A stretch of 38,568 nucleotides of DNA from the NCBI RefSeq assembly GCF_014656095.1, contig NZ_BNBT01000073.1:1-38568 (forward strand). Reading direction: 5' to 3'. The DNA comes from Streptomyces longispororuber. GTDB lineage: Bacteria > Actinomycetota > Actinomycetes > Streptomycetales > Streptomycetaceae. Shown here piece after piece: positions 13,137 to 22,099 of this stretch. Both the position numbers and the translations under genes were made by a program. Within the stretch, counting starts at the first letter, position 1. Every line of letters begins with the position of its first letter. Under the pieces are notes generated by a model that was not told the DNA's origin, did no database searches, and saw only the letters and a program-made list of their open reading frames with translations.

Positions 13137-16100
13137 ATGCGGTTCGGCATCCTCGGCCCCCTGGACGTACGCGCCCCTGACGGCGCCCCGGCCGACCCGG
13201 GCGGCCCGCGTCCCAGGGCGCTGCTCACCCTGCTCCTCCTGGACGCCGGCCGGGCCGTCCCCGTCGAGCGGCTGACCGACGGCCTGTACGGGGCGCGGCC
13301 GCCCAAGGGTGCCGCGAACGCGCTCCAGTCCCAGGTGTCGCGGCTGCGCAAGCGCCTCGGCGTGCGGATCGAGGGCACGCCCGCCGGCTACCGGCTCGTG
13401 GCCGCCCCCGAGGACGTCGACGCCCACCTCTTCGAGCGCCTGGCCCGCGAGGGCCGCGAGGCCCTGGCCGCCGGGTCGCCCGAACGGGCCGCCGCCCTGC
13501 TGCGCGAGGCGCTCGGCCTGTGGCGGGGCACCGCGCTCGCCGACCTGCCCGACGCCCCCGCGCCCCGCGCCCGGCTGGAGGGGCTGCGGCTCGCCGCCGT
13601 ACAGGACCGGATCGACGCGGATCTGGCGGCGGGCGGCGGCCCCGGCCTCGTACCGGAGCTGCGGGAGCTGCTCGCCGCGCATCCGCTGAGCGAGCGCCTG
13701 TACGGGCAGCTCATGCGGGCCCTGCACGCGGACGGCCGCGCCGCCGAGGCGCTCGCGGTGTTCGAGGAGGCCCGGGGCACCCTCGCGCGCGAGCTGGGCG
13801 CCGACCCGTCGGCGGGGCTGTCCGCGCTCCACCTGGAGCTGCTGCGGGGCGCGGAGCCCGTGCGGCGGCCCGCCGTCCCGGTGCCGCTGACACCGCTGGT
13901 GGGCCGCGCCGCGGAACTCGACCGCATCCGTGAGCTGCTCGCCGGGTCCCGTCTGGTGACGCTCACCGGGCCGGGCGGCGCGGGCAAGACGCGGCTCGCG
14001 GTGGAGGCGGCCCGGGAGGTCGCAGGGGCGGGAGGCGTGTGCTTCGTGGAGCTGGCGCCGCTCGCCGGTGGCTCGCGGGTGGCGGACGCCGTACTCGGTG
14101 CCCTGGGGGTGCGGGACGGCTTCCACGCGCGCGGGGGCGACGCCACGGAGCGGCTCCTGGCCGCGCTGGAGGGCCGCGAGCTGCTGCTGGTCCTGGACAA
14201 CTGCGAGCACGTGGTCGACGACGCGGCCCGCACCACCGCGCTGCTGCTCGGCGTCCACCCCGGCGTCCGGGTCCTCGCCACGAGCCGGGAGGCGCTCGGG
14301 ATCACCGGGGAGGCGCTGTGCCCGGTGCCGCCGCTCGCCGCCGCGCCCGCGGTACGCCTCTTCGGGGAGCGGGCCGGGGCCGTCCGCCCGGACTTCGCGG
14401 ACCGGGCGGCGGACCCGGCGCGGGCCGCGCTCGTCGGGTCCGTCTGCGCCGCGCTCGACGGCCTGCCCCTCGCCATCGAGCTGGCCGCCGCCCGGCTGCG
14501 CACCCTCACGCTGGAGGAGCTGGCGGCCCGGCTGGACGACCGGTTCCGGCTCCTGTCGCGCGGGGACCGCACGAAGGCGCCCCGGCACCGCACGCTGCAC
14601 GCCGTGGTCGAGTGGAGCTGGGACCTGCTCGACGGGGAGGAGCGGGAGCTGGCCCGGCGCCTGACGGTGTTCCCGGGCGGGGCCACGCCCGCCGCGGTCG
14701 AGGCGGTGTGCGGGGTGCCGTACCCGGAGGACCTGCTGGCCTCGCTCGCGGAGAAGTCGTTCGTCGAGGCGGTCGGGGGGCGCTACCGGATGCTGGAGAC
14801 CATCCGCGCCTTCTGCGCCCGGCGCCTCGCCGACGCGGGCGAGGAGGACGCGCTGCGGGCCGCGCACGCCGCGTACTTCCTGCGGTACGCCGAGGAGGGC
14901 GCGCCGCGGCTGCACGGCGCCGGGCAGGTGGTGTGGCTGGAGCGCCTCGCCGCCGACCACGCCAACCTGGAGGCGGCCCTGCGCCACCTCGTCCGCACCG
15001 ACCCGCGCGCGGGGCTGCGGCTGAACGCCGCCCTGTCCTGGTACTGGCGGCTGCGCGGCCGGGCCGGGCAGCGGGCGCCGTCGGCCGCCGGCCTGCTCGC
15101 CGCCGTCGGGGACCGGGCACCGGACGGTCTGGCGGAGGAGTACGCGCTGTGCCTGCTCAACACGGTCGCGGGGGACGGCGACGACCCGGCCGAGCCGGAG
15201 CGGCTCGCGCGCGCGGAGGACCTCATCGCCTCCCTGGAAGGGCCGCTGCGGCTGCCGTTCCTGATCGTGCTGCAGTCACTCGCGGGCGGGCCGCGGCGGG
15301 AGCCCGAGGGCCGCGTCCGGGCGCAGCTCGACGGGCACCCCTGGGGGCGGGCCCTGCTGGACCTCGGGCGCGGCTTCCAGGAGCAGTTGGCGGGGCGGCC
15401 CGACGCCTCGGAGGCGGCCTTCGCACGGGCCCTCGCCGCCTTCCGGGGCACCGGCGACCGCTGGGGCATGGCCAACTGCCTGGACCCGCTGGCCATGTAC
15501 GCCGACTGGCGCGGCGAGCGGCGGCGCGCCCTGGCGCTGCTCGACGAGGGGCTCGCGCACGTGCGGGAGCTGGCCGCCCCGGAGGAGACCGGTGACCTGC
15601 TGTGCCGTCGCGCGGCGGTCCTGCTGCGCGGCGGCGCCCTGGAGGAGGCCGCCGAGCACTACCGGCTGTCCGGGGAGCTCGCCCGTGCCTCCGGGGTGCG
15701 CGACAAGGTGGCGACCACGCTGCGCGGCCTCGGCGACGTGGCCCGGCTGCGCGGCGAGTACCCCCGCGCGCGGGAGTGCTACGAGGAGGCCCTGGAGAGG
15801 TGCGCCGCGAACTGGTTCAGCGTGGCCGAGACCGCCCGCATCCTCATCGGCCTGGGCCGGACCGCGCTCGCCGCCTCCCGCGCGGACGAGGCCGCCGAGT
15901 GGTTCACCCAGGCCCGGGACCTGGCCGTCGGCCCGGTGGGGGGTGGTGCGGTACTGGTGCCTGGTACCGGTACCGGTACCCGTACCGGCATCGGTGCGAG
16001 TACCGGCGTCGGTACCAGTACGCGTACCAGCATCGGTCCCAGCACCAACACCACCCCCGGCTTCGGCGAGCAGGCCGAGGTCGCCGAGGCCCTGGCCGCC

Positions 16101-16289
16101 GTCGCGGCGCGTCCCGAGGAGGCCGCCCGGCTCCTGGGCGCCGCCGCGGGCCTGCGCGGCACGCTGATCGCGGACGACCCCGACGTGGTGCCCCTCGTGC
16201 GCGCGGTGCGGGCCCGGCTGTCCCCGGAGGCGTACGAGAGGGCCTTCGCGCGGGGCCGCGGTGAGCGGGCGGCGGCCCTGCGGGCGTAG
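13137..16289 (+). CDS. AfsR/SARP-type regulator with BTAD, ATPase and TPR regions
   Basis: The 1050-residue protein has a winged-helix DNA-binding domain (residues 1-85: MRFGILGPLDVRAPDG, ALQSQVSRLRKRLG). A bacterial transcriptional activator domain follows (about 90-235, with HPLSERLYGQLMRAL). Next is an NB-ARC/STAND ATPase (Walker A GPGGAGKT at 278-285, Walker B LLLVLDN near 349-355), and then a TPR-like Ala and Leu-rich region. This is the layout of AfsR and large SARPs that activate secondary metabolism genes. Residues about 940-975 are a Gly and Thr low-complexity insertion from a GGTACC-rich repeat. It is not part of the core gene order and is followed by a monooxygenase gene whose upstream DNA has SARP-type repeats. 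The start is ATG at 13137; no strong ribosome site was seen. Confidence 0.93.
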   Translation: MRFGILGPLDVRAPDGAPADPGGPRPRALLTLLLLDAGRAVPVERLTDGLYGARPPKGAANALQSQVSRLRKRLGVRIEGTPAGYRLVAAPEDVDAHLFERLAREGREALAAGSPERAAALLREALGLWRGTALADLPDAPAPRARLEGLRLAAVQDRIDADLAAGGGPGLVPELRELLAAHPLSERLYGQLMRALHADGRAAEALAVFEEARGTLARELGADPSAGLSALHLELLRGAEPVRRPAVPVPLTPLVGRAAELDRIRELLAGSRLVTLTGPGGAGKTRLAVEAAREVAGAGGVCFVELAPLAGGSRVADAVLGALGVRDGFHARGGDATERLLAALEGRELLLVLDNCEHVVDDAARTTALLLGVHPGVRVLATSREALGITGEALCPVPPLAAAPAVRLFGERAGAVRPDFADRAADPARAALVGSVCAALDGLPLAIELAAARLRTLTLEELAARLDDRFRLLSRGDRTKAPRHRTLHAVVEWSWDLLDGEERELARRLTVFPGGATPAAVEAVCGVPYPEDLLASLAEKSFVEAVGGRYRMLETIRAFCARRLADAGEEDALRAAHAAYFLRYAEEGAPRLHGAGQVVWLERLAADHANLEAALRHLVRTDPRAGLRLNAALSWYWRLRGRAGQRAPSAAGLLAAVGDRAPDGLAEEYALCLLNTVAGDGDDPAEPERLARAEDLIASLEGPLRLPFLIVLQSLAGGPRREPEGRVRAQLDGHPWGRALLDLGRGFQEQLAGRPDASEAAFARALAAFRGTGDRWGMANCLDPLAMYADWRGERRRALALLDEGLAHVRELAAPEETGDLLCRRAAVLLRGGALEEAAEHYRLSGELARASGVRDKVATTLRGLGDVARLRGEYPRARECYEEALERCAANWFSVAETARILIGLGRTALAASRADEAAEWFTQARDLAVGPVGGGAVLVPGTGTGTRTGIGASTGVGTSTRTSIGPSTNTTPGFGEQAEVAEALAAVAARPEEAARLLGAAAGLRGTLIADDPDVVPLVRAVRARLSPEAYERAFARGRGERAAALRA
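15953..16056 (+). repeat. GGTACC-type low-complexity repeat inside the SARP gene
   Basis: The DNA is a degenerate hexamer run (GGTACCGGTACCGGTACC, then GGTA/GGCATC variants) coding for GTGTGTRTGIGASTGVGTST and similar. It replaces or widens a loop between the last TPR-like helices. The hexamer unit keeps frame. Confidence 0.85.
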
Positions 16290-16327
16290 CCCCGGCAGCG
16301 CCTGCCGGTCAGCTCCGGCGCGCCGAC

Positions 16328-16371
16328 GGTAAGCCGCCGGTAGGCCGCCGGTAAGCGGTGCCCCCGAGGCT
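16328..16371 (+). promoter_or_regulatory. Candidate SARP operator and promoter of the monooxygenase gene
   Basis: GGTAAGC (16328), GGTAGGC (16339) and GGTAAGC (16350) are heptamers at an exact 11-bp period, each separated by a 4-bp CGCC-like spacer. A -10-like GAGGCT (16366-16371) follows the last heptamer by 9 nt, and the ATG is at 16378. SARP proteins are known to bind heptameric direct repeats at 11-bp spacing about 8 bp before the -10 box, in place of a -35 box. The predicted start site lies at the ATG, so the mRNA would be leaderless. Confidence 0.6.
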
Positions 16372-16377
16372 CGGTCC

Positions 16378-17652
16378 ATGACCACCACAGCGCACACCGC
16401 CGCACCCCTGTCCCACCTCTCCGTCCTGATCTCCGGCGCCAGTGTCGCGGGCCCCGCGCTCGCCCTCTGGCTGGCCCGCCACGGCGCCCGCGTCACCGTC
16501 CTGGAGAAGGCACCGGCCCTGCGCGAGGGCGGCTTCGCGGTCGACTTCCGGGGCCGCGTCCACCGCACCGTCCTGGAGCGCATGGGCATCTGGGAGGAGG
16601 TGTGCCGCCACCGGACGCACATGGGCCGCCAGACCCTCGTGGACGTCGACGACCGGGAGAAGGTGGACCTGCCCGCGTTCCTGATGAGCGGTGACGTGGA
16701 GATATCCCGCACCGACCTGTCGAGGATCATGTACGAGCGCACGAAGGACCACGTGGAGTACGTCTTCGGGGACTCCGTGGCGGAGCTCCGGCAGGGCTCC
16801 GGGGGCGTCGACGTCGCCTTCGAGCGCGGCGCGCCCCGCCGCTTCGACCTCGTCGTCGGCGCGGACGGCCTGCACTCGCACACCCGCCGCCTCGTCCTCG
16901 GCGACGCGTCCCGCCACCTGCGCCACCTCGGCTACTACGTGGCGGGCTTCGCCATGCCCAACGTCGCGGGTCTGCGCCGCTCGGCGCGGATGTGCAGCGT
17001 CCCCGGCCGCATGATCGCCGTCAGCAACCACGACGGCAGCCCGGAGCGCGGGGGCGCGTTCCTGGTGTTCCGGTCCGGGGAGCTGGCGTACGACCGGCAC
17101 GACCTCGCGGAGCGGAAGGCGATCCTCGCCGAGCGGTTCGCCGACGTGCCCTGGACCTACGCGCCGCACGTCCTGGAGGCCCTCGATGCCCTGGAGGACG
17201 CCGACGACCTGTACTTCGACGCGATCGCGCAGGTCCACGTCGACCGGCTCTCCGTGGGCCGCGTCGTGCTCCTGGGGGACGCCGGGTACGGCGCGACGAT
17301 GGGCGGCATGGGCACGGGCACGGCCCTGGTGTGCGCCTACGTCCTCGCGGGCGAGCTGGCCGTGGCGCGCGGGGACCACGCCACGGCGTTCGCGGCGTAC
17401 GAGGCGGAGGTGCGGGAGTACACGAGGGGATGCCAGAAGATCTCGGGCAACGCGGGCCCTTTCCTGGCGCCGCCGACGGAGCGGAGGATCCGCAGCCGCG
17501 ACCGGGCGTACCGGATGCTGAGCTCCCGCTTCCTCGCGGGCTTCTTCAAGCGCCTCACGGAGCGTGCGGCCGACGGCATCGCGCTGAAGGAGTACCCCGG
17601 CTACGGCGCGGGCGCGGTGTCCGCGGTGCCGTCCCTGAACCGCCAGGCGTGA
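16378..17652 (+). CDS. FAD-dependent aromatic-type monooxygenase (PHBH family)
   Basis: The 424-residue flavoprotein has the FAD-binding motif LISGASVAGPALALWLARHG with the GxSxAG variant (residues 20-25), the family DG motif (VVGADGLHSHTRR) and the GD motif (VVLLGDAGYGATMGGMGTGTAL near residue 298). Such enzymes use NAD(P)H and oxygen to hydroxylate or epoxidise small molecules, including antibiotics and polyketides. The substrate is unknown. The 3' end overlaps the 3' end of thiD by 52 bp. It is probably a target of the adjacent SARP. No minimal polyketide or NRPS genes are nearby, so it may be a remnant or a stand-alone tailoring or detoxification enzyme. Confidence 0.92.
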   Translation: MTTTAHTAAPLSHLSVLISGASVAGPALALWLARHGARVTVLEKAPALREGGFAVDFRGRVHRTVLERMGIWEEVCRHRTHMGRQTLVDVDDREKVDLPAFLMSGDVEISRTDLSRIMYERTKDHVEYVFGDSVAELRQGSGGVDVAFERGAPRRFDLVVGADGLHSHTRRLVLGDASRHLRHLGYYVAGFAMPNVAGLRRSARMCSVPGRMIAVSNHDGSPERGGAFLVFRSGELAYDRHDLAERKAILAERFADVPWTYAPHVLEALDALEDADDLYFDAIAQVHVDRLSVGRVVLLGDAGYGATMGGMGTGTALVCAYVLAGELAVARGDHATAFAAYEAEVREYTRGCQKISGNAGPFLAPPTERRIRSRDRAYRMLSSRFLAGFFKRLTERAADGIALKEYPGYGAGAVSAVPSLNRQA

Positions 17653-18470
17653 TCGACCGGGCCGATGCCGCCGCCCAGCGCGAACCCGGCGGCGATCGCC
17701 CCGGTGACGTACTCCTTGGCGGCCCGTGCGGCCTCCGGCACGGACCGCCCCCGCGCGAGACCGGCCGCGAGGGCGCTGGCCAGGGTGCAGCCGGTGCCGT
17801 GGGTGTGCCGGTTGTCGTGGCGCGGGGAGCGCAGCCAGTGCTCCTCGGAGCCGTCGGTGAGCAGGTCCACGGCCTCGTGCCCGCCGGGCAGGTGACCGCC
17901 CTTGATCACCACCCACGCGGGGCCGTACGCGAGGACCGCCCCGGCCGCCCGGCGCATGTCGTCCTCGGACCGGACGCGCACCCCGGTGAGCTGCGCGACC
18001 TCGTCCAGGTTCGGGGTCGCGACCGTGGCGACGGGCAGCAGCTTCGTACGGACGGAGTCGAGGGCGGAGGCGGCGAGCAGCGCGTCGCCGTGCTTGGAGA
18101 CGCCGACGGGGTCGACGACGGCGGGGGCGTCGGTGCCTGCCAGCAACTCCGCGACCGCCTCGACCAGTTCGGCGGAGGCGAGCATGCCGGTCTTCACGGC
18201 CTGGACGCCGATGTCGTCGACGACGCTGCGGTACTGGGCGCGCACGGCCGCCACGGGCAGCTCCCAGGCGCCCTGCACGCCCAGGGAGTTCTGCGCGGTC
18301 ACGGCGGTCAGCACGCTCATGCCGTGGGTGCCGAGGGCGAGCATGGTCTTCAGGTCGGCCTGGATGCCGGCACCGCCGCCGGAGTCGGAGCCTGCGACGG
18401 TGAGCACCCGGGGAGGCGCGGTCCGGGCCGCGGTCCGGGCCGGGGGCCGGGTCGGGGCGGAGGGCGCCAT
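17601..18470 (-). CDS. thiD: Hydroxymethylpyrimidine/phosphomethylpyrimidine kinase
   Basis: ThiD makes HMP pyrophosphate for thiamine synthesis. The ribokinase-fold protein (289 aa) shows VLTVAGSDSGGGAGIQADLK near the N terminus, QNSLGVQGAWELP, VDPVGVSKHGD and the C-terminal anion-hole motif HTHGTGCTLASALAAGLARG. ATG at 18470 overlaps the thiL stop by one base (TGATG), so thiL and thiD are translationally coupled. The final residues after GIGPVDHAWRF are antisense to the end of the monooxygenase gene and may have changed when that gene arrived. Confidence 0.95.
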   Translation of the reverse strand: MAPSAPTRPPARTAARTAPPRVLTVAGSDSGGGAGIQADLKTMLALGTHGMSVLTAVTAQNSLGVQGAWELPVAAVRAQYRSVVDDIGVQAVKTGMLASAELVEAVAELLAGTDAPAVVDPVGVSKHGDALLAASALDSVRTKLLPVATVATPNLDEVAQLTGVRVRSEDDMRRAAGAVLAYGPAWVVIKGGHLPGGHEAVDLLTDGSEEHWLRSPRHDNRHTHGTGCTLASALAAGLARGRSVPEAARAAKEYVTGAIAAGFALGGGIGPVDHAWRFRDGTADTAPAP

Positions 18471-19438
18471 CAGTCGTGGCCCCCGTTGTCCCCGAAGTGG
18501 TCCCAGCCCTTGCTGGTCCACGGCGCGCCGTCGACGGTCACCTGGGGCATCGCCGAGGGGTTGAGGACCTCGCCGATGACCTTCCAGCGGGCGGGCAGCT
18601 TCACGTCCTGCGGGAACGTCGCGACGATGGCGTGGTCCTCGCCGCCGTTGAGGACCCACTGGAGCGGGTCGATGCCGACGGCCTGGGCGATGTCGTTCAT
18701 CTGGGAGGGCACGTCCACGTCGCCGGAGCGGACGTCGATGCGCACCTTGCTGGCGTCGGCGATGTGGCCGAGGTCGGCGATGAGGCCGTCGCTCACGTCG
18801 GTCATGGCGGTGGCGCCGAGCCCGGCGGCCGCCGGACCCGCGTGGTAGGGCGGTTCGGGCCTGCGGTGGGCCTCCACGAAGGCGCGCGGCGAGCGGAAGC
18901 CGCGGGAGAGCACGGCGTGCCCGGCGGCGGACCAGCCGAGCCAGCCGGTGACGGCGACGACGTCGCCGGGCTGCGCGCCCGCGCGCGTGACCGGCTCGTG
19001 GTTGCGCAGGTCGCCGAGGGCGGTGATGGAGACGGTGATGGTGTCGCCGCGGACGACGTCGCCGCCGACGACGGCGGCGCCCGCCACCTGGCACTCGTCG
19101 CGCAGCCCGTCCATGAGCTCCGTGGGCCAGCTCGCGGGCAGGTCGGCGGGGACGACGAGGCCGAGCAGGATCGCGGTCGGCACGGCGCCCATGGCGGCGA
19201 TGTCGGCGAGGTTCTGGGCGGCGGCCTTGCGGCCCACGTCGTACGCCGTCGACCAGTCGCGGCGGAAGTGCCGCCCCTCCAGGAGGATGTCGGTGCTCGC
19301 CACGACCCGGCGGTCGGGGGCGGCCACGACCGCGGCGTCGTCGCCGGGGCCGACGCGTACGGCCGGGGTGGAGGTGAGCCGCGAGGTGAGCTCCCTGATG
19401 AGCCCGAACTCCCCCAACTCGCCGACGGTGCCCTTCAT
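18470..19438 (-). CDS. thiL: Thiamine-monophosphate kinase
   Basis: ThiL phosphorylates thiamine monophosphate to the active diphosphate. The 322-residue protein starts MKGTVGELGEFGLIREL and has VGPGDDAAVV, STDILLEGRHFRRDWS, NLADIAAMGAVPTA, VGGDVVRGD and MTDVSDGLIADLGHIA, all PurM/ThiL-family nucleotide and metal-binding segments. ATG at 19438 is preceded by AAGGAG; the open frame extends further but without a site. It is first in the thiL-thiD operon. I found no TPP riboswitch-like sequence upstream. Confidence 0.96.
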   Translation of the reverse strand: MKGTVGELGEFGLIRELTSRLTSTPAVRVGPGDDAAVVAAPDRRVVASTDILLEGRHFRRDWSTAYDVGRKAAAQNLADIAAMGAVPTAILLGLVVPADLPASWPTELMDGLRDECQVAGAAVVGGDVVRGDTITVSITALGDLRNHEPVTRAGAQPGDVVAVTGWLGWSAAGHAVLSRGFRSPRAFVEAHRRPEPPYHAGPAAAGLGATAMTDVSDGLIADLGHIADASKVRIDVRSGDVDVPSQMNDIAQAVGIDPLQWVLNGGEDHAIVATFPQDVKLPARWKVIGEVLNPSAMPQVTVDGAPWTSKGWDHFGDNGGHD

Positions 19439-19498
19439 GCGCGTAGTGCTCCTTCTGCCGCGGTCCGCTTGCGGTCGCGAGCCGTCCCTGTCGTCGGT

Positions 19499-19515
19499 AC
19501 GGTCGACGTGACCGT
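19499..19515. promoter_or_regulatory. Dyad in the thiL/AsnC divergent gap
   Basis: ACGGTC and GACCGT flank a 5-nt centre. It lies 61 bp upstream of the thiL ATG and 129 bp upstream of the divergent AsnC-type gene. It could be an operator; no binding protein can be named. Confidence 0.25.
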
Positions 19516-19644
19516 CAACCTCTGTTGTCCGTCCGCCGTGATGTGCGCGGCGCGGCTCCCCCGGGTCTCCCCGTGGCGAGCGGCGACGCGGTACCGTGGC
19601 GTCCCTTTCCCCCACATGATCCTCGTGGCCGCCCTGGAGGTTCC

Positions 19645-19878
19645 GTGGTACAGGCGTACATCCTGATCCAGACCGAGGTCGGCAAGGCGTCGACCGTCGC
19701 CGAGCTGATCGGCAAGATCCCGGGAGTGATCCAGGCCGAGGACGTGACCGGTCCCTACGATGTCATCGTGCGCGCCCAGGCGGACACGGTCGACGAACTC
19801 GGCCGCATGGTGGTGGCCAAGGTCCAGCAGGTGGACGGCATCACCCGCACTCTGACCTGCCCCGTCGTGCACTTGTAG
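19645..19878 (+). CDS. Stand-alone Lrp/AsnC ligand-binding (RAM) domain protein
   Basis: The 77-residue protein (VVQAYILIQTEVGKA to TRTLTCPVV) is only the C-terminal RAM domain of the Lrp/AsnC family, without a helix-turn-helix. The family signature GPYDVIVRAQADTVDELG is present. Such stand-alone domains form amino-acid-binding oligomers and may act with full-length regulators. GTG at 19645 follows GGAGG. The neighbouring DUF3515 gene starts 20 nt after its stop, so they may be cotranscribed. Confidence 0.9.
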   Translation: MVQAYILIQTEVGKASTVAELIGKIPGVIQAEDVTGPYDVIVRAQADTVDELGRMVVAKVQQVDGITRTLTCPVVHL

Positions 19879-19898
19879 CCCCCGTCTACGCTTGGCCG

Positions 19899-20384
19899 GT
19901 GAACGTCTCCCGCCGGCTCCGCTCCCCGACCGGGCTGTCCGCCCTCGCACTGCTGCTCGCATGCGGGGGCTGCTCCTCAACGGACGACGCGGGCACGGCC
20001 GCGGTTCCCTCCCCGGGCGCCGAGGCCGCCGCGTGGTGCCGTGACCTGGACGCACGGCTGCCCCGGACGGTGGACGGCCTGGCCCGCCGGGACCCCGAGC
20101 CTGCGTCGCGGCTCACCGCCGGGTGGGGAGACCCGGCGATCATACTGCGCTGCGGGGTGGAGCGACCGGCCCGGATGAACGACCCCAAGGCCGACGGCGT
20201 GAGCGTGAACGGCGTGGGCTGGCTCCTGGAGAAGCGGACGGACGGCTCGTTCCGCTTCACCACGACGCTGCGCAGGGCGTACGTCGAGGTGACCCTGCCC
20301 GCGGAGCGGACGGGGGACGGCGTGGGCCCGCTCACGGACTTCGCCGCCCCCGTCAGGAAGTCGATCCCCGAGGGCATCGCGTAG
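19899..20384 (+). CDS. DUF3515 family lipoprotein
   Basis: The 161-residue product has a basic N terminus, a hydrophobic stretch (GLSALALLLAC) and Cys residues fitting a lipobox (LLAC or ACGGC). The DUF3515 core follows (WCRDLDARLPRTVDG, GWGDPAIILRCGV, VNGVGWLLEK, AYVEVTLPA). The family is common in actinomycetes, and its role is unknown. GTG at 19899 lies just after the AsnC-type gene. A perfect hairpin overlaps the stop codon. Confidence 0.85.
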   Translation: MNVSRRLRSPTGLSALALLLACGGCSSTDDAGTAAVPSPGAEAAAWCRDLDARLPRTVDGLARRDPEPASRLTAGWGDPAIILRCGVERPARMNDPKADGVSVNGVGWLLEKRTDGSFRFTTTLRRAYVEVTLPAERTGDGVGPLTDFAAPVRKSIPEGIA

Positions 20385-20406
20385 CGGCGCCCCGCGGGGC
20401 GCCGCT
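20383..20406. terminator. Perfect 24-nt dyad between convergent DUF3515 and ddlA
   Basis: AGCGGCGCCCCG and its complement CGGGGCGCCGCT meet with no loop on paper, which folds as a GC hairpin. It starts inside the DUF3515 stop codon and ends 13 nt before the ddlA stop, so it may serve both strands. Confidence 0.7.
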
Positions 20407-20418
20407 GTGCGCCGTCGG

Positions 20419-21597
<1,179 letters not shown>

Positions 21598-22099
21598 ATC
21601 GCGACGAGCGTACCCGGTGCCCCAGGCAACGCCAGTGTCCCCGCACCCCACGGGCACGGCCTCGGGTACGCCCCGAAGAGCCACGAGGAGCGCCCGAAGG
21701 GGCGCGGGGAACGACGCGCGGAGCGCCCGAAAGGGCGCGGGGAACGACGCGCGGAGCGCCCGAAAGGGCGCGGGGAACGACGCGCGGAGCGCCCGAAGGG
21801 GCGCGGGGAACTGCGCGACCAGCCACGACCGACCTGCGGCGGACGAACAACCCGCCGCCCCCGGCCCACCCAGCACAGCACACCGCGCTCAGCGCACAGC
21901 CCCAAGGGGCGCGGGGAACTGCGCGACCAGCCACGAACCATCCGCAGCAAAGGAACGACCCCGGGCACCCCGAACCGCCCAGGCACAGCGCAGCGCACCG
22001 CGCACAGCGCCCGAAGGGGCGCGGGGAACTGCGCGACCAGCCCCAGACGGCCCGCAGCGAAGAAACAACCCCAGGCCATGAACCGCTCAAGCACAGCGC
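21598..22099. repeat. Gene-free repeat region between gpsA and ddlA with a 33-bp tandem array
   Basis: A 33-bp unit (GAGCGCCCGAAGGGGCGCGG, then GGAACGACGCGCG) is repeated head to tail at 21688, 21721, 21754 and 21787, and the array ends at 21819. Two more copies of the core GGGGCGCGGGGAACTGCGCG with following ACCAGCC lie at about 21899-21932 and 22007-22042. Each unit holds GCGCCC and GGGCGC around a GAA(G/A) loop, so the RNA would form a row of hairpins. The last array copy and the two single copies end in AACTGCGCGACCAGCC, a form I recall as widespread between Streptomyces genes. Frames through it are repeat artefacts. Confidence 0.92.

Noticed and set aside
12633..14987. 784-codon minus-strand frame across rpmB and the SARP gene
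   Set aside because: Antisense shadow; the plus strand encodes L28 and clear SARP domains with normal codon bias.
19439..19644. TPP riboswitch upstream of thiL
   Set aside because: No conserved TPP-binding core could be matched; the gap is short and shared with a divergent gene.
21688..21819. CRISPR array
   Set aside because: The four units are contiguous with no spacers and contain gene-like hairpins; no cas genes are present.
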